In this document: in pieces, positions 9,726 through 19,196 of the stretch
How positions within the stretch are numbered: the first letter of the stretch is position 1
Layout of the letters: every line of letters starts with the position of its first letter
From: Clostridium sp. BJN0001
GTDB lineage: Bacteria > Bacillota > Clostridia > Clostridiales > Clostridiaceae
Assembly: GCF_022869825.1 (NCBI RefSeq)
Contig: NZ_CP094971.1
Span: forward strand, 79,501-143,500
DNA length: 64,000 nucleotides
Direction: 5' to 3'
The notes under the pieces: model-generated
What the model was told of the DNA's origin: nothing
Seen by the model: only the letters and a program-made list of their open reading frames with translations
Database searches by the model: none
Program-made: the position numbers and the translations under genes

Positions 9726-10790
9726 TTAAATGTTTTTTATTATTATTACTCTATGTTTTATAAAGAATACAATACATTGTCCTATAAAGAAGAGACTTAA
9801 TGCGCCAAAAAGAGGATATAATTTTGAAATAAGAGTCCCAAACCCAAAGAGAGAAATAATAAATGATATGAATATTATTATAAATGTAGTTTTTTTGTAA
9901 GATATATTTATAATTTGGGATATTGATTTACTTATTGAAAATATATCTGAAACTTCTGTAGAAAACATCTCAAGAAGAATAATAACTAAAAGAGTAGCCT
10001 GAATTATACTTCCAAATCTATTTACTACAAATAAAAGAGGTATTTCTAATTTATATATATATGGCTGATTTATTGTCAGAAGAAGATTTATTGCAGTGCA
10101 TAAAAGAGTTAATATAATTGAGCCTACAATAACTCCTACAATCATTGTCTTTACATTTTTTATCTTGATACTTAAAGGTACTAAAACTCCTGATGCAGAA
10201 AGCGTATTATATCCTGCATATAAAATTACTGAAAAAAATAAACCTTGTTTTTGAGGATAAGCATTTAAATTAGAAAGTGATATAGAGTCTCTGCATAATA
10301 ATAAGTAAAGCACAGTGATAATTGTAATAATAGAGATAAGTCCAGGAACGATAAATGAATTTACCTCGATTAATCCGTCAGTACCTTTTAGAAGAAATAG
10401 TAAGGAAATAAAAATCATAAGAAGCGCTCCTACAACTTTAGGAAACCCAAAAAATTGATTTAAAAGTGCACCACTTCCTGCAAGTATTATTGAAGCACTT
10501 GAAATTAAAAATAAAGTAGTTACAGCAGTAGTAATTTTACTTAATATACCAGAACTTATTTTGTTAATAAGGTCACTATATGAATTAAGATTATAGCAGA
10601 TACTTATTTTACATATTAAGGAACATATTGTAATGTAAAATATTCCACATAATATAATTCCTAAGAAGCTTTTTGTTCCATATTGAGTGAAAAATTGAGA
10701 AATTTCTTTTCCAGATGCAAGCCCTGCACCAACTATTGTACCTATGAAAACTGTCGATATATGAAATATATGTGTAAAATACTTTTTCAC
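9726..10790 (-). CDS. YkvI-like multi-pass membrane transporter
   Basis: About 354 aa with roughly ten hydrophobic segments. The first membrane helix carries GTIVGAGLASGKEISQFF, the signature of YkvI-like LeuT-fold carriers (APC superfamily relatives); substrate unknown. Start assigned to the GTG at 10790 because AAAGGTGG lies 8 nt upstream of it; the frame also opens at a GTG at 10802 that would overlap that site. Stands between the radical SAM gene and the divergent gene at 10896. Confidence 0.75.
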   Translation of the reverse strand: MKKYFTHIFHISTVFIGTIVGAGLASGKEISQFFTQYGTKSFLGIILCGIFYITICSLICKISICYNLNSYSDLINKISSGILSKITTAVTTLFLISSASIILAGSGALLNQFFGFPKVVGALLMIFISLLFLLKGTDGLIEVNSFIVPGLISIITIITVLYLLLCRDSISLSNLNAYPQKQGLFFSVILYAGYNTLSASGVLVPLSIKIKNVKTMIVGVIVGSIILTLLCTAINLLLTINQPYIYKLEIPLLFVVNRFGSIIQATLLVIILLEMFSTEVSDIFSISKSISQIINISYKKTTFIIIFISFIISLFGFGTLISKLYPLFGALSLFFIGQCIVFFIKHRVIIIKNI

Positions 10791-10895
10791 TCCTTTTCCC
10801 ACCTTTCTATATTTATATAATATGTATATTTGAATAATTAAAATTTATCACATCTATGATATAATAATTGTAATGTTTATTTTATGGAGGGCAGT

Positions 10896-11822
10896 ATGTG
10901 TACATTATGGAACAAAAAGAGATATTATAACCTTAATTATTTCCTGAGAAATAAATTTGGAGAGAAAGTATTTAAAATATCTCTAGACGGAGGATTTTCT
11001 TGTCCTAATAGGGATGGAACTATAAGCACAAAAGGATGTATTTTCTGTAGTGAAAAAGGATCTGGAGACTATGCTGGAAATAGATGCAATTCAATTTCAA
11101 AGCAGTTTCAAGATGTAAAAAAGATGATGAAACATAAATGGAAAAGTGGAAAATATATTGCATACTTTCAAGCTTATACAAATACATATGCTCCAGTTTC
11201 AGAACTGAAAAGAAAATATGAAGAAGCACTAAGTCAAGAAGGGGTAGTGGGGCTTGCAATAGCAACAAGACCTGATTGTCTTTCAGATGATGTTTTAGAC
11301 CTTTTAGAAGATTTAAATAGTAAGACATATTTATGGATTGAACTTGGACTTCAAACTATAAATGAAAAAACAGCACTTCTAATTAATAGAGGATATAAAC
11401 TTGATATATTTGATGAGGCGGCAGAAAAACTAAAAAAAAGAAATATAGATTTTGTTACTCATGCTATATTTGGACTGCCAGGAGAAAGTAAAGAAGATAT
11501 GCTAAATACAGTAAAGTATATAGGCTCTTCTGGTGCAAAAGGAATAAAAATTCATTTACTTCATCTTTTAAAAAATACTCCAATGGTAAAATTATATGAT
11601 GAAGGCAGATTAAAGTTTTTAACTAAAGAAGAATACATAGATATAGTTACAGAGGCTATATCAATTCTTCCACAGGATATAGTTCTTCATAGGCTTACAG
11701 GAGATGCACCAAGAGATCTTTTAATAGGACCTATGTGGAGCCTTAAAAAGTGGGAAGTATTAAATGCTATAGATAATACACTTGAAGAAAATAACATTTA
11801 TCAAGGAAGGAATTTTAAATGA
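10896..11822 (+). CDS. TIGR01212/YhcC-family radical SAM protein
   Basis: 308-aa elongator-like radical SAM protein. The N-terminal YYNLNYFLRNKFGEKVFKIS block and the cluster cysteines SCPNRDG...GCIFC (Cys 36, 48, 51) identify the TIGR01212 (E. coli YhcC-like) family; biochemical role not established. Starts at the ATG at 10896 behind GGAGGGC; an ATG at 10884 lies inside that site. Its stop overlaps the start of the ComB gene (ATGA), so translation is coupled. Confidence 0.87.
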   Translation: MCTLWNKKRYYNLNYFLRNKFGEKVFKISLDGGFSCPNRDGTISTKGCIFCSEKGSGDYAGNRCNSISKQFQDVKKMMKHKWKSGKYIAYFQAYTNTYAPVSELKRKYEEALSQEGVVGLAIATRPDCLSDDVLDLLEDLNSKTYLWIELGLQTINEKTALLINRGYKLDIFDEAAEKLKKRNIDFVTHAIFGLPGESKEDMLNTVKYIGSSGAKGIKIHLLHLLKNTPMVKLYDEGRLKFLTKEEYIDIVTEAISILPQDIVLHRLTGDAPRDLLIGPMWSLKKWEVLNAIDNTLEENNIYQGRNFK

Positions 11823-12538
11823 AAATCGATATTATAATTTCTCAAGATGATATAAAAGAAGATAAAATTTTAAAGAAAACAGCTGTTGTTATAGATATGT
11901 TAAGGGCAACATCGGTTATAGTAACAGCACTTTATAATGGGGCAAAATGTGTCAAACCTTTTCTTACAATTGAGGAGGCTTTAAATGAAGCACATAAATT
12001 AAAAAAAGATGAATATCTGCTTGGAGGAGAGAGAAATGCTGTAAAGATAGATGGCTTTGATCTTTCAAATTCTCCACTTGAATATACAGTAGATAAAGTA
12101 AAAGATAAAACAGTAATTATGACAACAACAAATGGCACAAGAACATTAACTAAATGTACAAAGGCAGATAAAATTATTACATCAGCAGTAATAAATGCTG
12201 ATGCTTCAGCTAAAAAGATAGTAGAGTATAATAATGATGTTGTCATTGTTAATGCAGGAACTAATGGAAATTTTTCAATGGATGATTATATATGCAGTGG
12301 GTATATTATAGATAGAATTTTAAAGATAAATTCTGATGTGGAGCTTACAGATATAGCAAAAACTGCACTTATAATATATAGAAGCAATAAGGATATTTTA
12401 AGCTTTATAAAAAATGCTCATCATTATGGTATAATGAAAAAATTAAAATTAGATAATGATATAGAGTATTGTATAAAAAAGGACAGTATTAATATTGTTC
12501 CTGAATATAAAAATGGAAGCATAAAAATATATAAATAA
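11819..12538 (+). CDS. comB: 2-phosphosulfolactate phosphatase (ComB family)
   Basis: 239 aa. Signature segments: VVIDMLRATSVIVTAL near residue 22, GGERNAVKIDGFDLSNSP, and TTTNGTRTL. The family hydrolyses 2-phosphosulfolactate in coenzyme M biosynthesis; in bacteria without coenzyme M the physiological substrate is uncertain, so the name is family-based. Start overlaps the preceding stop by 4 nt with AAGGAAGG upstream. Likely in one operon with 10896 and the SDR gene 17 nt on. Confidence 0.82.
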   Translation: MKIDIIISQDDIKEDKILKKTAVVIDMLRATSVIVTALYNGAKCVKPFLTIEEALNEAHKLKKDEYLLGGERNAVKIDGFDLSNSPLEYTVDKVKDKTVIMTTTNGTRTLTKCTKADKIITSAVINADASAKKIVEYNNDVVIVNAGTNGNFSMDDYICSGYIIDRILKINSDVELTDIAKTALIIYRSNKDILSFIKNAHHYGIMKKLKLDNDIEYCIKKDSINIVPEYKNGSIKIYK

Positions 12539-12555
12539 GAATAGGGGGAAGTAAA

Positions 12556-13389
12556 ATGAGAAAAATTTACAAAATATGGATAGTGGGCTCTGAGGGCGAA
12601 GTTGCAAAAGAAATTATGAAACTTATAGACAGCAGAGAAGTTAATATGCTTAGTACAGATTATGAAGAAGTTGATATAACAGATATAGATTCTGCACTTG
12701 CATATTGTTATTTAAATCAGCCTGATGCGATAGTTAATTGTGCAGGACTTACTGATTTTAACGAGTGTGAAAAGAATCCTTTAAAAGCGTATAAAATAAA
12801 TGCAATAGGGGCTAGAAATCTTGCTATATGTTCAAGAAGAATAGGTGCTAGAATGGTTCAAGTTTCCACTTCTATGATTTTTGATGGAAACAAGGAGGAT
12901 AGATATACTGAATTTGATAAACCAAATCCACAGTCTATTTTTGCAAAATCAAAGTTTGAAGGAGAAAATTTTGTAAAAAGTATGTGTAGTAAGTATTTTA
13001 TAGTACGTCCAGGATTACTTTATTCTTCAAACAAAGGATTTTTGAAAAGTATATTAGATTCTGAGAAATTTATAGCTTCAGATGATATAAACTTTTCTCC
13101 AATAAGTGTTGAAGAATTTGCAAAATTTGTAGTTACTCTTGTGAATACTGCAGAATATGGAGTATATCATGTACCATATTCAAATGAATGTACAGAGCAT
13201 GAGTTTGTAGAAGAAGTAAAAAAAGTCTTTAAGAAAGACATAAGTATAGAAAATGGTGAAAATAATTTAATTGGGCAGGTATCAAATAGTGTATTAGATA
13301 GCATTATGCTAAATATGCTTGATATTTATAATTTTGATTCATGGAAAGAAGATCTTTTAAGATATGCTTATAGTTGTAATAGAAAGTGA
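12556..13389 (+). CDS. RmlD-like SDR protein with catalytic Tyr replaced by Phe
   Basis: 277-aa extended SDR protein of the dTDP-4-dehydrorhamnose reductase (RmlD) fold: N-terminal dinucleotide-binding WIVGSEGEV, VNCAGLTDFNECE (resembling RmlD VNAAAYTAVDKAE), VSTSMIFDG, and SIFAKSKFEGENF. The family's YxxxK is FxxxK here (Phe 129, Lys 133; codon TTT), so standard SDR reductase chemistry is doubtful and a binding or regulatory role is possible. No rhamnose genes are nearby. Same direction as the comB and symporter genes, with short gaps. Confidence 0.8.
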   Translation: MRKIYKIWIVGSEGEVAKEIMKLIDSREVNMLSTDYEEVDITDIDSALAYCYLNQPDAIVNCAGLTDFNECEKNPLKAYKINAIGARNLAICSRRIGARMVQVSTSMIFDGNKEDRYTEFDKPNPQSIFAKSKFEGENFVKSMCSKYFIVRPGLLYSSNKGFLKSILDSEKFIASDDINFSPISVEEFAKFVVTLVNTAEYGVYHVPYSNECTEHEFVEEVKKVFKKDISIENGENNLIGQVSNSVLDSIMLNMLDIYNFDSWKEDLLRYAYSCNRK

Positions 13390-13401
13390 GGATAAAAGTA
13401 A

Positions 13402-14670
13402 ATGAAAAAGAAAAAATTGGGGCTTACAACATTAATATTTATAAGTCTTCTATTAGGGGCTTTGACAGGAATAATTCTACATTATTTTATTGCTGATGGA
13501 ATGGTAAAAGATATTATTGTAAATAATGTATTTTATATTATTGGAAATGCATTTTTACATGCAATGCAGATGCTTGTTGTTCCTCTTGTATTCTGTTCAC
13601 TTGTATGTGGCAGTATGGCAATAGGGGATACTAAAAAGCTTGGAAAAGTTGGATTTAAGATAATACTTATGTATCTTGTTACTACTGCTGTAGCTATTAC
13701 TGTTGCATTAAGTATTGCAGCAGCAATTAATCCAGGAATAGGGCTTGATATATCTTCAGTATCAACATCTCAAACTACAGTACCTGATTCTAAATCTTTT
13801 GCAGATGTAATTCTTGATATAGTACCAACTAATCCTATAAAATCTTTAGCAGAGGGTAATATGCTTCAGATAATATTTTTTGCACTTATCACAGGAGTAA
13901 TACTTGCTAAAATTGAGGATAGAGTTCAGAAAGTATCAAGATTTTTTTCTGAATTTAATGAAGTAATGATGCATATGACAATATTAGTTATGAAAACTGC
14001 ACCTTTAGGAGTTTTTTGTCTTATTGCAAAAACATTTTCAGGTATAGGATTTAATGCATTTTTACCGATGCTTAAATATATGCTTTCTGTATTTTTAGCT
14101 TTAGGAGTTCAGTGTTTTATTGTATATATGATTTTATTAAAAGGATTTACAGGATTAAGTCCTATAAAATTTATAAAAAAGTTTCTTCCTGTTATGGGTT
14201 TTGCATTTTCAACAGCAACATCAAATGCAACAATACCTTTATCTATTGAGACTTTAAAAAATAAGATGGGTGTATCAAAGAAAATATCATCATTCACAAT
14301 ACCTCTTGGTGCTACCATAAATATGGATGGAACAGCAATTATGCAAGGGGTTGCAGTAATATTTGTTGCTCAAGCATTTGGAATACATCTTGATTTCTCA
14401 GATTATATAACTGTAATTGCAACAGCTACTCTTGCATCTGTTGGAACTGCAGGAGTACCAAGTGTAGGACTTATTACGTTATCTATGGTATTTCAAACAG
14501 TTGGACTTCCAGTTGAAGGAATTGCACTTATAATGGGAATAGACAGAATACTTGATATGTCAAGAACAGCAGTAAATATTACAGGAGATGCTGTATGCAC
14601 AACAATTATTGCAAAGCAGGATAAATCCATTAACACCGAAGTATTTAATAACATGAGTAATATAAAATAA
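13402..14670 (+). CDS. Dicarboxylate/amino acid:cation symporter (DAACS family)
   Basis: 422-aa glutamate-transporter-fold protein. Hallmarks: HAMQMLVVPLVFCSLVCG, the serine-rich turn FSTATSNATIPLS, the NMDGTA cation/substrate motif and ASVGTAGVPSVG. Imports glutamate, aspartate, serine/threonine or C4-dicarboxylates with Na+ or H+; specificity cannot be read from the sequence. Starts at ATG behind GAGG, 12 nt after the SDR gene. Confidence 0.9.
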   Translation: MKKKKLGLTTLIFISLLLGALTGIILHYFIADGMVKDIIVNNVFYIIGNAFLHAMQMLVVPLVFCSLVCGSMAIGDTKKLGKVGFKIILMYLVTTAVAITVALSIAAAINPGIGLDISSVSTSQTTVPDSKSFADVILDIVPTNPIKSLAEGNMLQIIFFALITGVILAKIEDRVQKVSRFFSEFNEVMMHMTILVMKTAPLGVFCLIAKTFSGIGFNAFLPMLKYMLSVFLALGVQCFIVYMILLKGFTGLSPIKFIKKFLPVMGFAFSTATSNATIPLSIETLKNKMGVSKKISSFTIPLGATINMDGTAIMQGVAVIFVAQAFGIHLDFSDYITVIATATLASVGTAGVPSVGLITLSMVFQTVGLPVEGIALIMGIDRILDMSRTAVNITGDAVCTTIIAKQDKSINTEVFNNMSNIK

Positions 14671-14740
14671 TTGTGGAAATATATGAAAAAATGTGAAATA
14701 ATATAATATATAATAAAAAATATGGGTGGAGATGTTAGGC

Positions 14741-15781
14741 ATGTTAAAAATTTTGGAGAATAATGAGATTGATTTAGAAGCGCTTGAACTTAATGATATT
14801 ATAAATATTGATACACTTCAAAAATTTCAAGATGATTTTGCAAGAGCGTTAAGTTGTGCGAGCGTAACAATAGATGCAAAAGGGGAACATATTACAAAAC
14901 CAAGTGCATATACAAACTTTTGCCAAAATTTAGTTAGGTCAACAGAAGAGGGAAATAAAAGATGCGTAGAATCGCATAAACAAATGGGAATTGAGGCTGC
15001 AAAAACTGGAAGACCATATGTTAGTGAATGTCATGCAGGTCTTATAGAATTTGCTATACCAATAGCTATTAATGGAAAACTTATAGCTACTGTAATGGGA
15101 GGACAACTATTAGAAAATAACCTTGATGATACAAGCATTGAAAAAACTGCATCTTACATACATGTAGATTCAGATAAGTTAAAGAATGCTGCTAAAAAGC
15201 TAAAGGTTACTACAAAAGAAAAAATAGAATCTGCAGCAAATGTGTTGTTAGTAGTTATAAATACTCTTGCCAAAGCGGGTTATGACAAGCTTAAGCTTAC
15301 AGTTTTAACTAAAAAATTAAATGAGAACTTTATGCAGGTTTCTGCTACAGTAGAAGAATTATCTGCATCATCTACAGATATTTCAAATCAGCAGGAAAAT
15401 CTTAATGGAGAGATTTCAAAAGTAGGAAGTATAACAGAAAAAATTGATGAAATTCTTCAAGCAATTAAAAATATTGCAAAGCAGACAACAATGCTTGGAC
15501 TAAATGCATCAATAGAAGCAGCAAGAGCTGGAGAAGCAGGAAAAGGATTTGCAGTAGTTGCCGCAGAAATAAAAAAACTTTCAGAGAATTCTAAAGAAAC
15601 TGCTGATCAGATTGCCGTTTTAAATGGACAAATTCAGAATTCAATAAAAACTACAACAGATAATTCAGAAGCTATTCTTGATACAACAAAAGAGCAAGCT
15701 AAGGCTATGGAATCTGTAAGTGAATCTGTAAGAAATTCAGCTGAAATTTCAGATATTATAGATAATATGCTTTCAAAATAA
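14741..15781 (+). CDS. Soluble methyl-accepting chemotaxis-type protein with PocR domain
   Basis: 346 aa, no membrane segment. Residues ~15-165 form a PocR-like ligand-binding domain ([48 protein letters not shown]), which in relatives binds small hydrocarbons or Fe-S-linked ligands. Residues ~190-346 are the MCP signalling coiled coil with the conserved tip [19 protein letters not shown]. The ATG at 14741 has GGTGGAG 9 nt upstream. Expected to act as a cytoplasmic sensor on CheA/CheW or another kinase; no che gene is in the window. Stand-alone gene ended by a terminator. Confidence 0.87.
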   Translation: MLKILENNEIDLEALELNDIINIDTLQKFQDDFARALSCASVTIDAKGEHITKPSAYTNFCQNLVRSTEEGNKRCVESHKQMGIEAAKTGRPYVSECHAGLIEFAIPIAINGKLIATVMGGQLLENNLDDTSIEKTASYIHVDSDKLKNAAKKLKVTTKEKIESAANVLLVVINTLAKAGYDKLKLTVLTKKLNENFMQVSATVEELSASSTDISNQQENLNGEISKVGSITEKIDEILQAIKNIAKQTTMLGLNASIEAARAGEAGKGFAVVAAEIKKLSENSKETADQIAVLNGQIQNSIKTTTDNSEAILDTTKEQAKAMESVSESVRNSAEISDIIDNMLSK

Positions 15782-15799
15782 TTTATTTCACATAGAAAA

Positions 15800-15831
15800 A
15801 AGGGGCTATCGTATAAAATTCGAAGCCCCTT
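15800..15831 (+). terminator. Terminator after the PocR-MCP gene
   Basis: AAGGGGCT (15800-15807) pairs with AGCCCCTT (15824-15831) around a 16-nt loop; the downstream tract is AT-rich with only scattered T runs. Confidence 0.65.
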
Positions 15832-15878
15832 AATTAATAAAAATTTTTATAAAAGATTCTAAAAAGGAGCAGTAATTT

Positions 15879-16562
15879 ATGATAAAAATTCTATTAGTTG
15901 AAGACAATAAGGAGATAAGTCAGAATATAACAGAATTTTTTAAGGGCGAATATGATATAACACCTGTCTACAATGGACAAGATGCGATTGATTATATTGA
16001 CACATATTCTTATGATATTGCTATACTTGACTTAATGCTCCCAGATATTAGTGGTATGAGCATCCTTAACTATATTTCAAAAAAATGTTTAAATACAGGT
16101 GTGATAATATTAACAGCAAAAGAAGAACTTGGAGATAAACTTAAAGCCTTTAATCTTGGAGCAAATGATTATTTAACAAAACCATTTTTTATGGAGGAGT
16201 TAAAAGCACGTATTGTTTCAATTTTAAAAAGCATAGGAAAAATAAAAGCGGGAAATATTGCAAATTTTAAGAATCTTGAAATTGATATGAAGAAGAAAAA
16301 AGTTTATATAAATGGCTTTGAAATAAGTCTTAATGAAAAATTATATAAACTTTTAGAATATCTTGTACTCAATAAAAATGTACTTTTATTTAAAGAACAA
16401 ATTTTTGATAATATTTGTGGATATAATAGTGACGCTGCTACAGATATAATAGAAGTTTATATGAGTAGACTCAGAAAGCAGATTGCTAAATACGGATATG
16501 ATAAATATCTTATTACTAAAAGAGGAATGGGTTATATTTTAGATGAAAGTGCAGGAGACTAG
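15879..16562 (+). CDS. OmpR/PhoB-family response regulator
   Basis: 227 aa. Receiver domain at residues 1-115 with acidic pair Glu 8/Asp 9, phospho-acceptor Asp 51 (LDLMLPD), Thr in ILTAKEE and Lys in LTKPF. Winged-helix DNA-binding domain at ~130-225 (AATDIIEVYMSRLRKQI, KRGMGYIL). Start follows AAGGAGC. Cognate kinase begins 3 nt after the stop. Targets unknown; the cell-wall protein at 17927 and the efflux-like operon are the nearest candidates. Confidence 0.92.
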   Translation: MIKILLVEDNKEISQNITEFFKGEYDITPVYNGQDAIDYIDTYSYDIAILDLMLPDISGMSILNYISKKCLNTGVIILTAKEELGDKLKAFNLGANDYLTKPFFMEELKARIVSILKSIGKIKAGNIANFKNLEIDMKKKKVYINGFEISLNEKLYKLLEYLVLNKNVLLFKEQIFDNICGYNSDAATDIIEVYMSRLRKQIAKYGYDKYLITKRGMGYILDESAGD

Positions 16563-16565
16563 AGC

Positions 16566-17852
16566 ATGAGACAGAATTTATTTTCATCTACAAGAAAAAA
16601 GATTACGATTATAAGCACAGCGATTGTTTTTTCATGTCTTATAATTTTTGCAATAATTACTGGATTTTTATATTCATCTAGGGTTTTAGATAATGTAGAT
16701 ATGCAGATAAATCAGTTAACAACTTTAATTAAAGAGGAAAGTTATGAAAATGGTTTTGATTCAGTAAACGAGGCTTTAAAAAGAGAACCACCATTTAATT
16801 TTAAATTTAAATACGATGAAAGACCGATAAAAGTTCCACCAAATCTAATAGTTATAGTTTACAAGGATAATGAACTTGATAATATCAGCAAAAATTTATA
16901 TTTTAGCAGTGCAAGCCTTCCTGATATTCCAGATGATAGCATAGATAATTTAATTATAATACAGAAAGATGAATACACATTTAGAGCTACTACTATAAAT
17001 GTTGATAATTATAAAATAGAAGTATTGTCTAATATAGATTCAGAGGTGCATTCAATAAAAAGGCTTAGAAATTCAATATTTATAAGCTTTATAATTTTAA
17101 TGACAATATGCTGCGTATTATCTAGATTTCTAGCATCAAGAGTATTAAAACCTGTAAAGGAAGCTTATGATAAACAGGTATTTTTTGTTCAAGATGCATC
17201 GCATGAAATGAGAACACCTCTTGCTGTAATAAAAGGCAAATTGGAGCTGCTTGCTCATTCATTTGGAGATACAATAGATATGCATTTTGACCTTATATCA
17301 AAAATGATGACAGAAATAAGATCGCTTGAAAAGCTTAATTCAGATCTTCTTTTATTATCAAAGGAAGATATAAATTCAAGCAAACAGATAAGTGAAATAA
17401 ACCTTAATAAGTTTATTGATGATATAAGTGATTTTTATACTGATATTGCAGAAGTAAAAAATAAGAAATTTAAAGTCACAAAACCTTTAAATAAAATAAA
17501 TGTAAAATGGGACTTTGATAAAATAAAAAGAATAGTAGTAATACTTCTTGAAAATGCATTTAAATATACAGATGATAGCGGAATAATAAATCTTAAATTT
17601 GAAGAATTTAATAAATATATACAGATAACTGTTAAAGATAATGGAATAGGCATAAGTGAAAAAGATAAGGAAAGAATCTTCGATAGATTTTATAGAAGTG
17701 AAAAAGTGCGAGCAGAAAGCATATCTGGAAATGGAATAGGGCTTAGTCTTTTAAAATCTATATCTAAAGATTTTGGTATTAAAATAAAGGTAAATTCTAC
17801 TCTTAACAAGGGAACAGAGTTTATACTTAATGTGCCTAAAGAAGTTAAGTGA
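16566..17852 (+). CDS. Sensor histidine kinase
   Basis: 428 aa. Two membrane helices (~12-36 and ~169-190) bracket a ~130-residue extracytoplasmic sensor domain. HisKA box at QDASHEMRTPLA (phospho-His 213), then the ATPase domain with N box LLENAFKYTDD, G1 DNGIGIS and G2 GNGIGLSLLKS. No clear HAMP between helix 2 and the H box, only a short linker. Partner of the response regulator just upstream. Confidence 0.92.
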   Translation: MRQNLFSSTRKKITIISTAIVFSCLIIFAIITGFLYSSRVLDNVDMQINQLTTLIKEESYENGFDSVNEALKREPPFNFKFKYDERPIKVPPNLIVIVYKDNELDNISKNLYFSSASLPDIPDDSIDNLIIIQKDEYTFRATTINVDNYKIEVLSNIDSEVHSIKRLRNSIFISFIILMTICCVLSRFLASRVLKPVKEAYDKQVFFVQDASHEMRTPLAVIKGKLELLAHSFGDTIDMHFDLISKMMTEIRSLEKLNSDLLLLSKEDINSSKQISEINLNKFIDDISDFYTDIAEVKNKKFKVTKPLNKINVKWDFDKIKRIVVILLENAFKYTDDSGIINLKFEEFNKYIQITVKDNGIGISEKDKERIFDRFYRSEKVRAESISGNGIGLSLLKSISKDFGIKIKVNSTLNKGTEFILNVPKEVK

Positions 17853-17926
17853 ATTTTATTAAGCAAACATACAGATTATTATGGTAAGTTTTATTTATAA
17901 TTAAAGTATGTCTGGGAGATGAAATT

Positions 17927-18841
17927 ATGAAAAAAAGATATTTAAAGATTACTGTCATGTCTCTTATTTTAGCTTCATCGATAGCAAGTTATAGCATAAA
18001 TTCTGATAAAGTATATGCATCAGAAGAGAATGATATAAGTGTTTTAACTTCAAGTGGAAATAGCATAAGCTTATATTCTGATGAAAGCTTAGAATCAAAA
18101 TATGAAATTGATAATGATGATATAGAATCTGGAGAAACTTATTATATAAGTACAACTTCAAGCAAAATAAGAATTCATACATCATTAGATTCTGACCATG
18201 TAAGAATAGTAAAAGGAAATAAATTGTATAAAGAAACAGATGCAATACCATTATCTGATGATTCATCAGCTACTTTATATGTAAGAGTATATGATAGTGA
18301 AGTTGACTCGGATGCAGATAAAAATACATCTTATTCTTATCAATATAGGATAAGAGTTAATAGTTCTGAATCTGATACTTATGATGAAGATGATGAGGAT
18401 GATGATATTTATGATGATGTATCATTAAACAATCTATCACTTATGGATGATAGTGATGAAGATTTAGAAATTAATTTTTATAGCTACATATCATCATATA
18501 AATTGGATGTAGATGATGATACTAATTATGTATATGTTAGGGCAGATTTACAAAATGATGATGATACAGTAAAGATTAATAGTGTAAAAGTTGACGATGA
18601 TGATTCGTATGAAAGAAAGATTTATCTTTCAGATGGACTTAATGAAATAAGTGTTAAGGTTCAAGATGAAGATGGAAATGTAAATGTATATAAAATAGAA
18701 ATACAAAGAGGAGAAAATGTATCATCTTCAAGTGATAATTCTTCTAACAATAAAGTTACATTAATAGCTGGTCTTAAAGAAGATGAAACTGTAGATGTAA
18801 GAAACTTATGGGTGCAGAATGATGATAAATGGCAGTATTGA
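17927..18841 (+). CDS. Secreted cadherin-like beta-sandwich protein, cut short by an in-frame TGA
   Basis: 304 aa up to the TGA at 18839-18841. A signal peptide spans ~1-31 (hydrophobic core, cleavage near VYA). Very acidic middle (YDEDDEDDDIYDD), then a cadherin-like beta-sandwich domain (~165-265, ending LNEISVKVQDEDGNVNVYKI) and a Ser/Asn linker. The last residues, WVQNDDKWQY, are the beginning of a cell-wall-binding repeat that continues in the same frame after the TGA. As written, the product lacks wall anchoring. Starts at ATG behind GGGAGATG; follows the two-component genes. Confidence 0.75.
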   Translation: MKKRYLKITVMSLILASSIASYSINSDKVYASEENDISVLTSSGNSISLYSDESLESKYEIDNDDIESGETYYISTTSSKIRIHTSLDSDHVRIVKGNKLYKETDAIPLSDDSSATLYVRVYDSEVDSDADKNTSYSYQYRIRVNSSESDTYDEDDEDDDIYDDVSLNNLSLMDDSDEDLEINFYSYISSYKLDVDDDTNYVYVRADLQNDDDTVKINSVKVDDDDSYERKIYLSDGLNEISVKVQDEDGNVNVYKIEIQRGENVSSSSDNSSNNKVTLIAGLKEDETVDVRNLWVQNDDKWQY

Positions 18842-19111
18842 GATTCTTACGGAAAACTAATAAAAAATGATTGGTATTATGATACTACGCTCAATCATTA
18901 TTATTACTTTGATTCAGAAGGAAATATGAAAACAGGATGGACAATATATAATGGATATTATTATTATCTTGATAATAGTGGTGCTATGAAAACAGGATGG
19001 TTTAATGATACTGATGGAAAATGGTATTATCTTTATGAAGATGGCAAGATGGCATCAAATACATCTGTTGGAAATTATAAACTTGGAATTAATGGAGCAT
19101 GGATTAAGTAA
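18842..19111 (+). pseudogene. Detached cell-wall-binding repeats (continuation of the 17927 gene beyond TGA)
   Basis: The frame continues open for 89 codons with choline-binding-type repeats: YYYFDSEGNMKTGW, YYYLDNSGAMKTGW, WYYLYEDGKMA, ending GINGAWIK. By repeat alignment the TGA occupies the F/L position of the YYxD motif, so a TTA-to-TGA change is the simplest origin. No ribosome site precedes an internal ATG (18926 lies within a repeat). Either a genuine nonsense mutation, a sequencing error or rare readthrough. Confidence 0.7.
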
Positions 19112-19120
19112 TTTTATTTA

Positions 19121-19159
19121 AAAAAAGTAGTTAGAATTTATATTCTAACTACTTTTTTT
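19121..19159. terminator. Bidirectional terminator
   Basis: AAAAAAGTAGTTAGAAT and ATTCTAACTACTTTTTTT arms around TTAT. It can end both the plus-strand cell-wall gene and the minus-strand efflux operon. Confidence 0.85.
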
Positions 19160-19196
19160 GGTTGTGTTTATATATTTGAAATTTGTTTATTAAATG

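Noticed and set aside
17927..19111. TGA recoding (selenocysteine or alternative code) to explain the split cell-wall gene
   Set aside because: TGA ends several intact genes here, the codon aligns with an F/L repeat position, and no obvious SECIS-like hairpin follows; a point mutation is simpler.
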